64,000 nucleotides of DNA from Rasiella rasia (GTDB lineage: Bacteria > Bacteroidota > Bacteroidia > Flavobacteriales > Flavobacteriaceae). The position numbers and the translations under genes were made by a program. Below the pieces are notes generated by a model. That model had not been told where the DNA came from. It ran no database searches and was given only the letters and a program-made list of their open reading frames with translations. The DNA is taken from positions 2,867,501 through 2,931,500 of the forward strand of contig NZ_CP049057.1 of the NCBI RefSeq assembly GCF_011044175.1, given 5' to 3'. Position 1 is the first letter of the stretch, and every line of letters starts with the position of its first letter. Positions 18,454 to 26,511 of the stretch are shown here, in pieces.

Positions 18454-21400
18454 ATGAGTTTAAAATTTACGCCTGCTTTTCTGCGAGCGTTACAAGATGG
18501 TGAGGTAATTCTAGTGCTAGGTGCTGGATTTAATGCAAATTTAACCAACAAATCGGGCGAAAGATTTCCTCTTGGAGAAGATTTAAAGTGTGCAATTGTA
18601 GATAGGTACAATAATCAAGTTACTACCCGCGAGTTAGACGAAGATTCTAAGATTCGTAAGTATGAACGTTTAGATTATTCAATTTCACTTCAGGAAGCTT
18701 CTCAGCGCTTAATAGACCTTAAAGGTTCTGAAATGGAGAATGAAAAATGGTTTAACGACTACCTTACTCTCGATTTAAAACAAGAGCGACTTAAACTGTA
18801 TAATGCTTTACAAAATATTCCATGGAAGCAAATATTTACATTTAATTACGATAACGTTCTATCTCTCTGTTTACCCTTTTTTAAGGATAATAGCACTGGG
18901 TATGGTACGGGTAGTCCCGCACCAGCCATTCAAGGGGTGCACTATCTAAATGGTAAATTGCCAATGAGAATACTTGAGACTGAACTGCTACAAGCTCGTA
19001 CTAATTTAAAATTAACAAAGCGTGATTATTATGTGGAAGATGCCATACACCAGGATAGTATGTCAATTTTTCAGCATAATATACAGCATTATCATGTTAT
19101 ATATTTAGGTTTTGCAGGAGATGAGCCTTCGTGGGAGAGGCTAAAAGCTAATATTAACGAATACAATGTTAGGCCTAAATCATTCTACTTAACCCCAAAT
19201 AAAGATTTGGAATTACCGAGGCAATTAGTAGATTATGGTGTAGCCCCAATGTTGGGGGACACGGATAAATTTTTAGAATTTTGCAAAGATTTTAAGAAAA
19301 CAACACCTGAGATATTTGTTCAGAATGATTTTAAAAACTCTTATCTATTAGATGCAGAATTTTTTGAAAGCGTTGGAGCTTTTAGTGAATATAAGATGTC
19401 ATACTTGGGAGAAGTAATTTCTCATAACACCAATTTTAAGAATAGAGTAAAGTTTAACAATTCTGATTTTATAGTAAATAATGGTTCTTCTGTTGTCATT
19501 AGTGAGGTAAAGAGATCTGGTTTTTCTGACTTTTTTGATCATGGAATATTAAAAAACAGGGTGTTAATAGGAAATAGCGAAAATAACAGTCAAAAATCTT
19601 TTATTTATGAAGTTATCGATTTTGCAATGGAGAGTAAATACGTGGCATTTTATACAGAAGATATTTTAGAACTTCAACAAATAGAATGGAATTATGAATC
19701 TTGTTGGGTTTTTGTAAATGATAATTCGAAAAATGTTAATGATGTTACAATATCAAAATTTTTCCAGAGCTTAGGAGAGTGCAAAGTAAACTTAGTTATA
19801 AATAAGTATTCATCATATCGTCTTCAAAATATTTTTGACCAAAAGCTAGACACGTTAACATACGACCTTCATGAATTTACAATAAAATTTAATGTAGATT
19901 TCTTGAGTTTGTTATATGATAAAATAGGACGCTTTTTTGAAACATATGATATTAAACTAACTAATGACGATGAGGTTTTGTTTAAAATTAACAATAACCT
20001 ACAGCCAACCGAAAAAATTTACGGGTTAATTAAAAAGTACAGAGATAAGGCTAATACGACTGTTCCTTTTCCAAAATCCGTAGCAATTTTTGAGTGGGAA
20101 AAGTGTCGAAATAAGTATAATAATTATATCCCAGATGTGTATGATCTTGCAGCCTTCTGGAGTTGTCTTAGCACGAAGCCGCACCTAGATTATATAATAG
20201 ACTATCTTAATATAGCAGATAATAGGGATAATATTATTAAAGCTTTGAGGGTTTCTGGTCATTTCGAAATTGCAGATAATATCGATGCTAATATTTCCCT
20301 TAAGAACAATAGGGTTGCAAAATATTATATTGATAATTTTTATTCAAAACAGTTACAGACGAAGATTGTTGAAGATTTTATGAATAGAATGAGGACGCAT
20401 AGGCCTAAAAAGTTCGATATTCATCTTCTTAGAAACGTGTTTAGAAATAAATGGTTGGGTTATGCAGAAGAGCTAAAAAAATGGCGGAATGCTAATGAAG
20501 AATTTGCGTACGAAAAAATGAAACGGTATACAGACGTAAATCCTCACTGTCCGGACAATCCAAAAAATTACATGTTCTTGTACATTACTGGGGATATATT
20601 AGGAAAAGATAAGGCAGAAGATTTTGTTATAAAGATTATTGATGAATTTCCATTAAATTCATTACATGGAATTGATAAGTTAATTAAAATTTTTATCGAT
20701 AAAGTAAACAAAAATAAATCAATTGAGGGTAAGAAAATTCTTTTAGAAAAAATTAATGATTTAATTGAAAAATATGTTTCGTTAGAAAGTTTTAACGATG
20801 TTGTTACTCGCACATATTTCATCTTTATTGGACAGTATTATAGATATTTTGATAAAGTTCCTAATCAAAATCAGCTTGCTCTCATTAAAAGTACTATCAT
20901 ACCTAAGTGCTTTGTAGACATTAGATTGCTTCAGAGCACTGCGCTTTGGGTGTCAATTCAACATAGAAATTATCGTAGTGATTGGTCAAAAGAATTTCAT
21001 GACTACTTTTTAGATTATCCCCATTGGAATGAGGTTGGTTTTAAATTGAGAATGACTTTTTTTATTGGCTATGTTTTAGACGAAAGTAATTTGGATTTTT
21101 ATTTGCGAAAGTTTGAAATAACAAGCTTTAAGAATATTCCAATCTTTCAATCGGCATTCTTTTTAACGCGAATGTTGAAATATAAAAAGATCAAGATGGC
21201 AAGGAAGTTAATAAACCTTGTAAAGAAAAATAACTTGTCGGAATCGGATGAATTCGTACTGAACAATTTTGAAGCTAGAATCTTGTTGAAAGAAGTTGAA
21301 ATATATTTCAAGCAACAGCGTGCTTCAATGGATAAATATCCTACAATTGAATCAAAAAATGAAGTATATAAAGGAGTAGAAAAAAAAGTTAGTCGTTGTC

Positions 21401-22020
21401 AGTATTTATTAGAACAAGCATTGTCTCGAGATGATGCGAATGTTCGTACAATTCATCAGCTTTACTTATTGCACGGTAAAAAATACAGGTTCAATAGTAA
21501 TTCTGAGGATATAGATTTGGCAAACAAATATTTTTGGCGGTTGTATACTATAAATCCAAATACTAAATACATAAGTGGAGCAATAATCGACACACTCATG
21601 CATGATCGAAGTTATAGGCTAGTCCAATTTTATATGAAGAGTCTTAAGGGCTATAAGCGAATTTATTATTTACAAAAGATGATAAGAATTTCTTTTTATA
21701 GAAAAAATATAGATGACTTTATTAAATTTAAGGATGAGTTCGAGAAGGAATATCCATATAAAGAAATTCATCATAACCTTCCATATAAGTTAAATTGGTT
21801 ACAGCATGATAAAATTGTTCCTGCTAACCATTATTTTAATTCTTATAATTATGATATTCTCAAGAGGTCACGTTACTCGAGTAATAAGGAGTTAGGCGAA
21901 AAGCTAATTTGCGATGTGTATACCGTTGACGGTAAGAAATATGAAACAAATATTGAGATTTTATTTGATGAAGTTAATTATATGAAACTCATCGAAAAAA
22001 TAATTAAGCCTCCTCTTTAA
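18454..22020 (+). CDS. SIR2-like domain protein with degenerate NTPase-like centre and helical repeats; candidate anti-phage defence
   Basis: 1188 residues. Residues 1-290 look like a SIR2-type NAD-binding domain: VLVLGAG-like VILVLGAGF at 18-26, FTFNYDN at 128-134 (compare TTNYD), VHYLNG at 162-167 where the family usually has a HG motif, and IYLGFAGDEPSW at 216-227 (compare iGYSfxD). Residues about 365-560 resemble a STAND/NACHT-like domain with a broken P-loop (GNSENNSQKSF at 373-383, lacking GKS/T). The rest is long, basic and helical, probably TPR-like. Defence sirtuins (DSR, Thoeris ThsA, SIR2-STAND) deplete NAD on phage infection; the same role is inferred here, not shown. The gene is visibly more AT-rich than its neighbours and its 3' end overlaps the convergent ypdA-like gene by 17 bases. 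Confidence 0.8.
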   Translation: MSLKFTPAFLRALQDGEVILVLGAGFNANLTNKSGERFPLGEDLKCAIVDRYNNQVTTRELDEDSKIRKYERLDYSISLQEASQRLIDLKGSEMENEKWFNDYLTLDLKQERLKLYNALQNIPWKQIFTFNYDNVLSLCLPFFKDNSTGYGTGSPAPAIQGVHYLNGKLPMRILETELLQARTNLKLTKRDYYVEDAIHQDSMSIFQHNIQHYHVIYLGFAGDEPSWERLKANINEYNVRPKSFYLTPNKDLELPRQLVDYGVAPMLGDTDKFLEFCKDFKKTTPEIFVQNDFKNSYLLDAEFFESVGAFSEYKMSYLGEVISHNTNFKNRVKFNNSDFIVNNGSSVVISEVKRSGFSDFFDHGILKNRVLIGNSENNSQKSFIYEVIDFAMESKYVAFYTEDILELQQIEWNYESCWVFVNDNSKNVNDVTISKFFQSLGECKVNLVINKYSSYRLQNIFDQKLDTLTYDLHEFTIKFNVDFLSLLYDKIGRFFETYDIKLTNDDEVLFKINNNLQPTEKIYGLIKKYRDKANTTVPFPKSVAIFEWEKCRNKYNNYIPDVYDLAAFWSCLSTKPHLDYIIDYLNIADNRDNIIKALRVSGHFEIADNIDANISLKNNRVAKYYIDNFYSKQLQTKIVEDFMNRMRTHRPKKFDIHLLRNVFRNKWLGYAEELKKWRNANEEFAYEKMKRYTDVNPHCPDNPKNYMFLYITGDILGKDKAEDFVIKIIDEFPLNSLHGIDKLIKIFIDKVNKNKSIEGKKILLEKINDLIEKYVSLESFNDVVTRTYFIFIGQYYRYFDKVPNQNQLALIKSTIIPKCFVDIRLLQSTALWVSIQHRNYRSDWSKEFHDYFLDYPHWNEVGFKLRMTFFIGYVLDESNLDFYLRKFEITSFKNIPIFQSAFFLTRMLKYKKIKMARKLINLVKKNNLSESDEFVLNNFEARILLKEVEIYFKQQRASMDKYPTIESKNEVYKGVEKKVSRCQYLLEQALSRDDANVRTIHQLYLLHGKKYRFNSNSEDIDLANKYFWRLYTINPNTKYISGAIIDTLMHDRSYRLVQFYMKSLKGYKRIYYLQKMIRISFYRKNIDDFIKFKDEFEKEYPYKEIHHNLPYKLNWLQHDKIVPANHYFNSYNYDILKRSRYSSNKELGEKLICDVYTVDGKKYETNIEILFDEVNYMKLIEKIIKPPL

Positions 22021-22972
22021 CTACGTGAGAAATAATAAGCTGTGCATGTACTCTTGAGTTCTCAATAAACCATGTATGCGTAGCTACACCACCACAAATC
22101 ACACCAGCTAAATACAAACCTGCTACGTTACTTTCCATAGTTTTATCGTTGTATTGCGGCACATTTTTTTCTTCGGAAAGCGTTATGCCAATCGATTTTA
22201 GAAATGAAAAATTAGGTAGGTAACCGGTAAGGGCAAGTACATAGTCGTTTTCAAGTGTTTTTTTGCCCTTAGATGTTGTGATAACTACTTCATGTGCTCT
22301 TATTTCTGAAATTTCCGAATTGAAATATACTTTTATACTTCCTTCTTTAATTCGGTTTTCAATATCTGGTTTTACCCAGTATTTAACACGTTCACCAATG
22401 CTTTCTCCTCGAATGACCATGGTAACATCACCGCCTTTTCTCCAAATTTCTAGTGCGGCATCTACCGCACTGTTGCTCGCGCCCACTATAATTGTTTTTT
22501 GAAAAACGTAGGGATGAGCCTCTTTATAATAATGAGATACCTTCGATAAATTTTCACCAGGAACATTTAATACTTTAGGAATGTCATAGAACCCTGTAGC
22601 TACAATAACATGGTGTGCTTTATACGTTTGTTTTTCTGAAACTACCGTAAATACACCATCTTCTTTTCGTACCGAAAGTACCCTTTCAAATAAGTTAATT
22701 TTTAGTTTGTTTGAAACCGCCACACGGCGATAGTATTCTAATGCCTCGTCTCTGCCAGGCTTGGGGGCTTTACTTATAAAGGGAATGTTGTCAAGTTCTA
22801 ATTTTTCCGAAGTAGAAAAGAACTGCATGTTTAATGGATAGTTAAATAAAGAGTTGGTAAGGGCTCCCTTTTCTAACACCGTATAGCTTAAGTTTTTAGA
22901 TTTACATGCTAAGGCGCAGGCAATTCCTATTGGGCCGCCACCTATTATAAGTACATCTTGGGGTATATTCAT
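22004..22972 (-). CDS. ypdA: YpdA-like FAD/NAD(P) oxidoreductase (putative bacillithiol disulfide reductase)
   Basis: 322 residues from ATG at 22972 (a longer frame would start at TTG 22987). The N-terminal FAD loop is IIGGGPIGIACA, and a second Rossmann loop (VGASNSAVDAALE) binds NAD(P)H. The NMQFFSTSEKLEL segment and overall length match YpdA, which reduces bacillithiol disulfide in Firmicutes and occurs in Bacteroidota. The redox CxxC of thioredoxin reductase is absent, as expected for YpdA. It follows rpe by 50 bases on the same strand, so it may be part of the BLUF-rpe transcript. Confidence 0.85.
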   Translation of the reverse strand: MNIPQDVLIIGGGPIGIACALACKSKNLSYTVLEKGALTNSLFNYPLNMQFFSTSEKLELDNIPFISKAPKPGRDEALEYYRRVAVSNKLKINLFERVLSVRKEDGVFTVVSEKQTYKAHHVIVATGFYDIPKVLNVPGENLSKVSHYYKEAHPYVFQKTIIVGASNSAVDAALEIWRKGGDVTMVIRGESIGERVKYWVKPDIENRIKEGSIKVYFNSEISEIRAHEVVITTSKGKKTLENDYVLALTGYLPNFSFLKSIGITLSEEKNVPQYNDKTMESNVAGLYLAGVICGGVATHTWFIENSRVHAQLIISHVVKEEA

Positions 22973-22975
22973 ATA

Positions 22976-22983
22976 CAAAGGTA
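22976..22983 (-). promoter_or_regulatory. Possible -7 box just upstream of ypdA-like gene
   Basis: The minus strand reads TACCTTTG, a perfect TAnnTTTG match, ending only 3 bases before the ATG at 22972. If used, the transcript would be almost leaderless. No -33 TTG is evident at the usual distance. Confidence 0.35.
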
Positions 22984-23022
22984 ACAACGCTATTCTAGAT
23001 ACGATTTATAAGCTTCCTTAAA

Positions 23023-23682
23023 TTAGGCCACAATTTCTTTTAAACCAGTAATTGTTTCAGAAGGATTTTCGGCTTTAAAAACATAACTACCAGCAACCAA
23101 AACGTCTGCTCCAGCCTCTTTTAGGAGTAAAGCATTTTTATTGGTTACGCCGCCATCTATTTCAATTAATGTAGGGGCATTTTTTGCTTGAATTAATTTT
23201 TTAAGAGCACGAACTTTGTCGTAGGTGTTTTCTATAAAACTTTGTCCGCCAAAACCTGGATTTACACTCATTAAGCATACTAAATCAATATCTTGTATGG
23301 TGTCTTCGAGTAATGAAATATTGGTATGCGGATTTAAAGCCACTCCTGCTTGCATTCCTGCCGCCTTTATGGCTTGTAGTGTTCTATGTAAGTGTGTACA
23401 AGCTTCGTAGTGTACGGTGAGTATGTTTGCGCCTAAGGAAGCAAAAGTCTTAATATAACGATCTGGATCTACAATCATTAAATGCACGTCTATTGTTTTG
23501 GTGGCATGTTTTGCAATGTCTCGTAAAACAGGCATTCCGAAGGAGATATTCGGTACAAAAACACCGTCCATGATATCAATATGAAACCAATCTGCTTGGC
23601 TATTGTTTACCATTTCAACATCGCGTTGAAGATTCGCAAAATCTGCGGCTAATATAGATGGGGCAATACGTGTATGGCTCAT
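23023..23682 (-). CDS. rpe: Ribulose-phosphate 3-epimerase
   Basis: A 219-residue TIM-barrel enzyme that interconverts ribulose 5-phosphate and xylulose 5-phosphate in the pentose phosphate pathway. Clear signatures are SILAADFANL at the N-terminus, HIDIMDGVFVPNISFG with metal-binding His and Asp, VHLMI, MSVNPGFGGQ and the phosphate-binding DGGV...VAGSYVF. The start codon overlaps the stop of the upstream BLUF gene by four bases (ATGA on the minus strand), so the two are almost certainly co-translated. Confidence 0.96.
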   Translation of the reverse strand: MSHTRIAPSILAADFANLQRDVEMVNNSQADWFHIDIMDGVFVPNISFGMPVLRDIAKHATKTIDVHLMIVDPDRYIKTFASLGANILTVHYEACTHLHRTLQAIKAAGMQAGVALNPHTNISLLEDTIQDIDLVCLMSVNPGFGGQSFIENTYDKVRALKKLIQAKNAPTLIEIDGGVTNKNALLLKEAGADVLVAGSYVFKAENPSETITGLKEIVA

Positions 23683-24086
23683 ATTTCTAATAGAAAAGGT
23701 TTTAAGAGACGACCTAACTTTTCGCTAGTTGAAGAATCTACTCTGTGTTGGTTTAGGTATTTTTTTATTTGTGCTAGCTGTTCATTGGTTTTTACTATTG
23801 TAAACAGTGAGCTATATTCTTTAAATATCGGTATCTCAGTGGGCTTCCGTATTACCTCGAAAATGTCGGAATGTCTAGGGTCTTTTAGAATTTGTTCTTT
23901 GTACAAGGTTTCTACAGTTTGCTCTTCACCCTCTAACACTTGAAAAAAGTTGCCCATACCGTACATAAGGATTCCGCTAATCCCTCTTTTAGTGTTTTTA
24001 TTTATCGTGATTGAGAAAATTTCCTCCAAAGAGCTTGCATCAAGATTTTCTGCAGCTTTGCTCACATAACAGAGGGTGTAAATCAT
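23679..24086 (-). CDS. BLUF-domain blue-light sensor protein
   Basis: 135 residues made of one BLUF (blue light using FAD) domain and a short C-terminal extension. The key flavin residues are present: Tyr7 and Gln49, 42 residues apart as in AppA and PixD, plus Asn31 and the ISGILMY...FFQVLEG core. Light switches the hydrogen bonds between Tyr, Gln and FAD and changes partner binding. There is no attached output domain such as EAL, so it must act through a partner. The four-base overlap with rpe is notable. A TACCTTTG box lies 26 bases upstream. Confidence 0.93.
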   Translation of the reverse strand: MIYTLCYVSKAAENLDASSLEEIFSITINKNTKRGISGILMYGMGNFFQVLEGEEQTVETLYKEQILKDPRHSDIFEVIRKPTEIPIFKEYSSLFTIVKTNEQLAQIKKYLNQHRVDSSTSEKLGRLLKPFLLEI

Positions 24087-24112
24087 ACAATTGCCAGTGT
24101 TGGTTGTACTGT

Positions 24113-24120
24113 CAAAGGTA
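24113..24120 (-). promoter_or_regulatory. -7 promoter box for the BLUF-rpe operon
   Basis: The minus strand reads TACCTTTG, matching TAnnTTTG, 26 bases before the BLUF start. It is downstream of the sigma-factor terminator, so this operon appears separate from rpoD. Confidence 0.5.
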
Positions 24121-24132
24121 CTAAATATATAT

Positions 24133-24161
24133 AAAAAAAACCTCCGGTAATCAGCCGGAGG
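24133..24161 (-). terminator. Terminator downstream of the primary sigma factor gene
   Basis: A 7-bp G+C-rich stem (CCTCCGG 24141-24147 with CCGGAGG 24155-24161) followed on the minus strand by eight T (24140-24133). A smaller hairpin with a related ACTCCG/CGGAGT-like stem lies at 24194-24211, between it and the gene. Confidence 0.85.
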
Positions 24162-24239
24162 TCATTCATCAATCAAAAAACGAACAGTTTTAAACTCCGC
24201 CAAAACGGAGGTCTATATACTGTCGTACTCTTCATGGGC

Positions 24240-25103
24240 TTAGCCCAAATACGTTTTCAGAATTTTACTTCTCGAAGTGTGCTTTAATCTACGGATAGCC
24301 TTTTCTTTAATCTGGCGAACACGCTCTCTAGTAAGATCGAAAGTTTCTCCAATTTCTTCTAAAGTCATTGGGTGTTGATCACCCAAACCAAAATACAATC
24401 GAATAACATCGGCCTCTCTTGGTGTCAAGGTTTCGAGGGCACGTTCAATTTCAGTTCGTAGCGACTCGTGCAACAATGTACGGTCTGGATTTGGAGATTC
24501 TCCACTTCGCAAAACATCGTATAAGTTACTGTCTTCTCCTTCAACTAAAGGTGCATCCATAGATACATGACGTCCAGAGTTTTTCATACTCTCTTTCACG
24601 TCATTAATAGTCATATCTAATTCTTTAGCAATCTCTTCTGCAGATGGCGGCCTTTGGTGCGCTTGCTCGAGGAAAGCAAAAGTTTTATTTATTTTATTAA
24701 TACTTCCAATTTTGTTAAGTGGCAAACGTACGATACGCGATTGTTCTGCCAGTGCCTGTAAGATAGATTGTCTAATCCACCATACAGCGTACGAAATAAA
24801 CTTAAAACCTCGAGTTTCATCAAAACGTTGTGCCGCTTTAATAAGCCCTAGGTTTCCTTCATTAATTAAATCAGGAAGTGTAAGTCCTTGGTTCTGGTAT
24901 TGCTTTGCTACAGATACTACAAAACGAAGATTGGCTTTCGTAAGTTTTTCAAGTGCGCGTGGGTCGCCTGCCTTGATTTTTTGTGCCAATTCAACTTCTT
25001 CATCTGCGGTAATAAGGTCTACCTTGCCAATTTCTTGTAAATACTTGTCTAAAGACGCGGTTTCCCTATTGGTAACCTGTTTTGTTATCTTAAGTTGTCT
25101 CAT
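24240..25103 (-). CDS. rpoD: Primary (RpoD-type) sigma factor of Bacteroidota
   Basis: 287 residues. Region 1.2 ([10 protein letters not shown]), region 2 with the classic [19 protein letters not shown]-like [17 protein letters not shown] and the YAVWWIRQ -10-binding helix, region 3, and region 4 with the [25 protein letters not shown] helix-turn-helix are all present. Region 1.1 and the non-conserved region are missing, which is how the phylum's housekeeping sigma factor looks. It recognises TTTG / TAnnTTTG promoters, in keeping with the boxes found across this window. It stands alone with its own terminator. Confidence 0.93.
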   Translation of the reverse strand: MRQLKITKQVTNRETASLDKYLQEIGKVDLITADEEVELAQKIKAGDPRALEKLTKANLRFVVSVAKQYQNQGLTLPDLINEGNLGLIKAAQRFDETRGFKFISYAVWWIRQSILQALAEQSRIVRLPLNKIGSINKINKTFAFLEQAHQRPPSAEEIAKELDMTINDVKESMKNSGRHVSMDAPLVEGEDSNLYDVLRSGESPNPDRTLLHESLRTEIERALETLTPREADVIRLYFGLGDQHPMTLEEIGETFDLTRERVRQIKEKAIRRLKHTSRSKILKTYLG

Positions 25104-25275
25104 TTAGGTTTGTAAGATTTGAGTCTACAAGTGTGTCTTGTACTAGTTATACGTAAAAGGGGTACAAAAAGTTACAAAAAGTTCTAAATGTTTTTTTAAG
25201 TGTACTTTTCAATAAAGAAAAATGTGCTTTTCCTGCTTAAAATAGCTCCATTAATGTTAATTAATTTAGGCAAAA

Positions 25276-25959
25276 TTACTCAGGGATTGAGTCCTTTCTG
25301 GCTTCGTTTAACTTAATAGAATCTGCAGCACGTGCTCTTGCAATAGAGTCTTTAAGTGCCATTTTCTGTTTGTTAGTTCGTACCAAACTGTCTATCTGCT
25401 TCTTATTTGTGCTTACTACCGTTGTGTCTATATCACTATTGTAATAAGAGTGATTTGTCTTTACGGTAAAACCGTTTTCGGCCATCGTGTCTGTTTTTGG
25501 TTGCCCTTCGGAAATTTTCTCTCGGGGCGTATTTGCTTTTGTTTCCTTTGGCGTTATTGAACCTTGTTGTATTGAAGTAATTGTATTTTCTTCGTTTGTG
25601 TTATGCGTTTCTTGTTTCAACCTTTCAATTTCGGTTGTTTCGGTTACTTCTGAAGTTTGCGATATGATAGACTCTTTATTTTCATCGACGCTTTCTATGT
25701 CATTCGTTACTATTTCCGAAGAAGTTACCGGTGCTCTTTTGGTATATTTAAGAGTATGGTTAGAAAATCCCCAGATGCCTAGTATAAGTAAGATTAGTAC
25801 ACCCGTGCCAGTATACCAAAACCACAGTGCTCTTCGGCGTTTCTTTTCTCGCTTTTCTAGAGAGTTGTCAAGACGGTCCCAAAGCGATGCTTTTGGCGAC
25901 TTCAGGCCTTGTTCCATGGTTTCTGCTACCATTTTCCCGATATCTTTATTATTTTCCAT
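25276..25959 (-). CDS. Membrane protein following the ECF sigma factor, putative anti-sigma partner
   Basis: 227 residues: an N-terminal cytoplasmic helix-rich segment of about 40 residues, one membrane helix at about 43-64 (ALWFWYTGTGVLILLILGIW), and a low-complexity Thr/Glu/Ser-rich extracytoplasmic part ending in Lys/Ala/Asp repeats. It overlaps the ECF sigma gene by 11 bases and so is co-translated with it. This topology and position fit an anti-sigma factor, but no zinc-binding HxxxCxxC motif is visible. No named family recognised. Confidence 0.6.
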   Translation of the reverse strand: MENNKDIGKMVAETMEQGLKSPKASLWDRLDNSLEKREKKRRRALWFWYTGTGVLILLILGIWGFSNHTLKYTKRAPVTSSEIVTNDIESVDENKESIISQTSEVTETTEIERLKQETHNTNEENTITSIQQGSITPKETKANTPREKISEGQPKTDTMAENGFTVKTNHSYYNSDIDTTVVSTNKKQIDSLVRTNKQKMALKDSIARARAADSIKLNEARKDSIPE

Positions 25960-26506
25960 GGGTCTGTGTTTTATGGGGTTGTTCTGTTGTAATTCGTTTT
26001 TGCAACAGTAGCTTTGCCCTGTGATAATTAGATTTAGAGGTGCCTTCAGAGATGCCTAAAATACGAGCAACTTCTTTGTGCGAATACCCATCCATTTGAT
26101 ACATATTAAATACAAGACGGTACCCATCTGGTAATTCTTGTATATATTTTAATAAAATGTCTAACGGTGGGGAGTCTGTTTCGCTGCTTATAGAGACGTC
26201 TGCTTCTAATATATTGTCGTTAAACTCTGTAGGTACATACTTATTGTTTTTGTAACGGTCTATAGCCTTAAACATGGTAATGCGTTTCATCCACCCTTCA
26301 AAACTGCCTTTATTTTTGTACGTGCCAATTTTATCGAAAATAACCATAAACGCATCGTGAAGATTATCTTCCGCTTCAACTTCATTTCTACTATATTTTA
26401 GTGAAATGTAATACAGCACATCCTTATACTGCTCAAAGAGTTGGCTTTGAGCCGTGCGGTCATTCTTTTTACATGCTTTTATTAACTCTTCTAGTTTCAA
26501 ATGCAT
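25949..26506 (-). CDS. ECF-family RNA polymerase sigma factor
   Basis: 185 residues from ATG 26506; a longer frame from 26527 would overlap the upstream gene. Region 2 (YKDVLYYISLKYSRNEVEAEDNLHDAFMVIF...FEGWMKRIT) and region 4 (LPDGYRLVFNMYQMDGYSHKEVARILGISEGTSKSNYHRAK) are typical of extracytoplasmic-function sigma factors. It begins 5 bases after a lipoprotein gene and overlaps a membrane-protein gene, so the three form one unit. The inducing signal is unknown. Confidence 0.93.
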   Translation of the reverse strand: MHLKLEELIKACKKNDRTAQSQLFEQYKDVLYYISLKYSRNEVEAEDNLHDAFMVIFDKIGTYKNKGSFEGWMKRITMFKAIDRYKNNKYVPTEFNDNILEADVSISSETDSPPLDILLKYIQELPDGYRLVFNMYQMDGYSHKEVARILGISEGTSKSNYHRAKLLLQKRITTEQPHKTQTHGK

Positions 26507-26511
26507 TTGTT

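Noticed and set aside
24194-24212. Second hairpin near the sigma factor gene as a terminator
   Set aside because: The stem is short and no T-run follows on either strand; the stronger terminator is at 24133-24161.
24712-25107. 131-residue plus-strand frame
   Set aside because: It is the antisense shadow of the sigma factor gene, with no family resemblance.
25487-26011. 174-residue plus-strand frame
   Set aside because: Antisense to the membrane protein after the ECF sigma factor; cysteine- and phenylalanine-rich as expected from a reverse frame.
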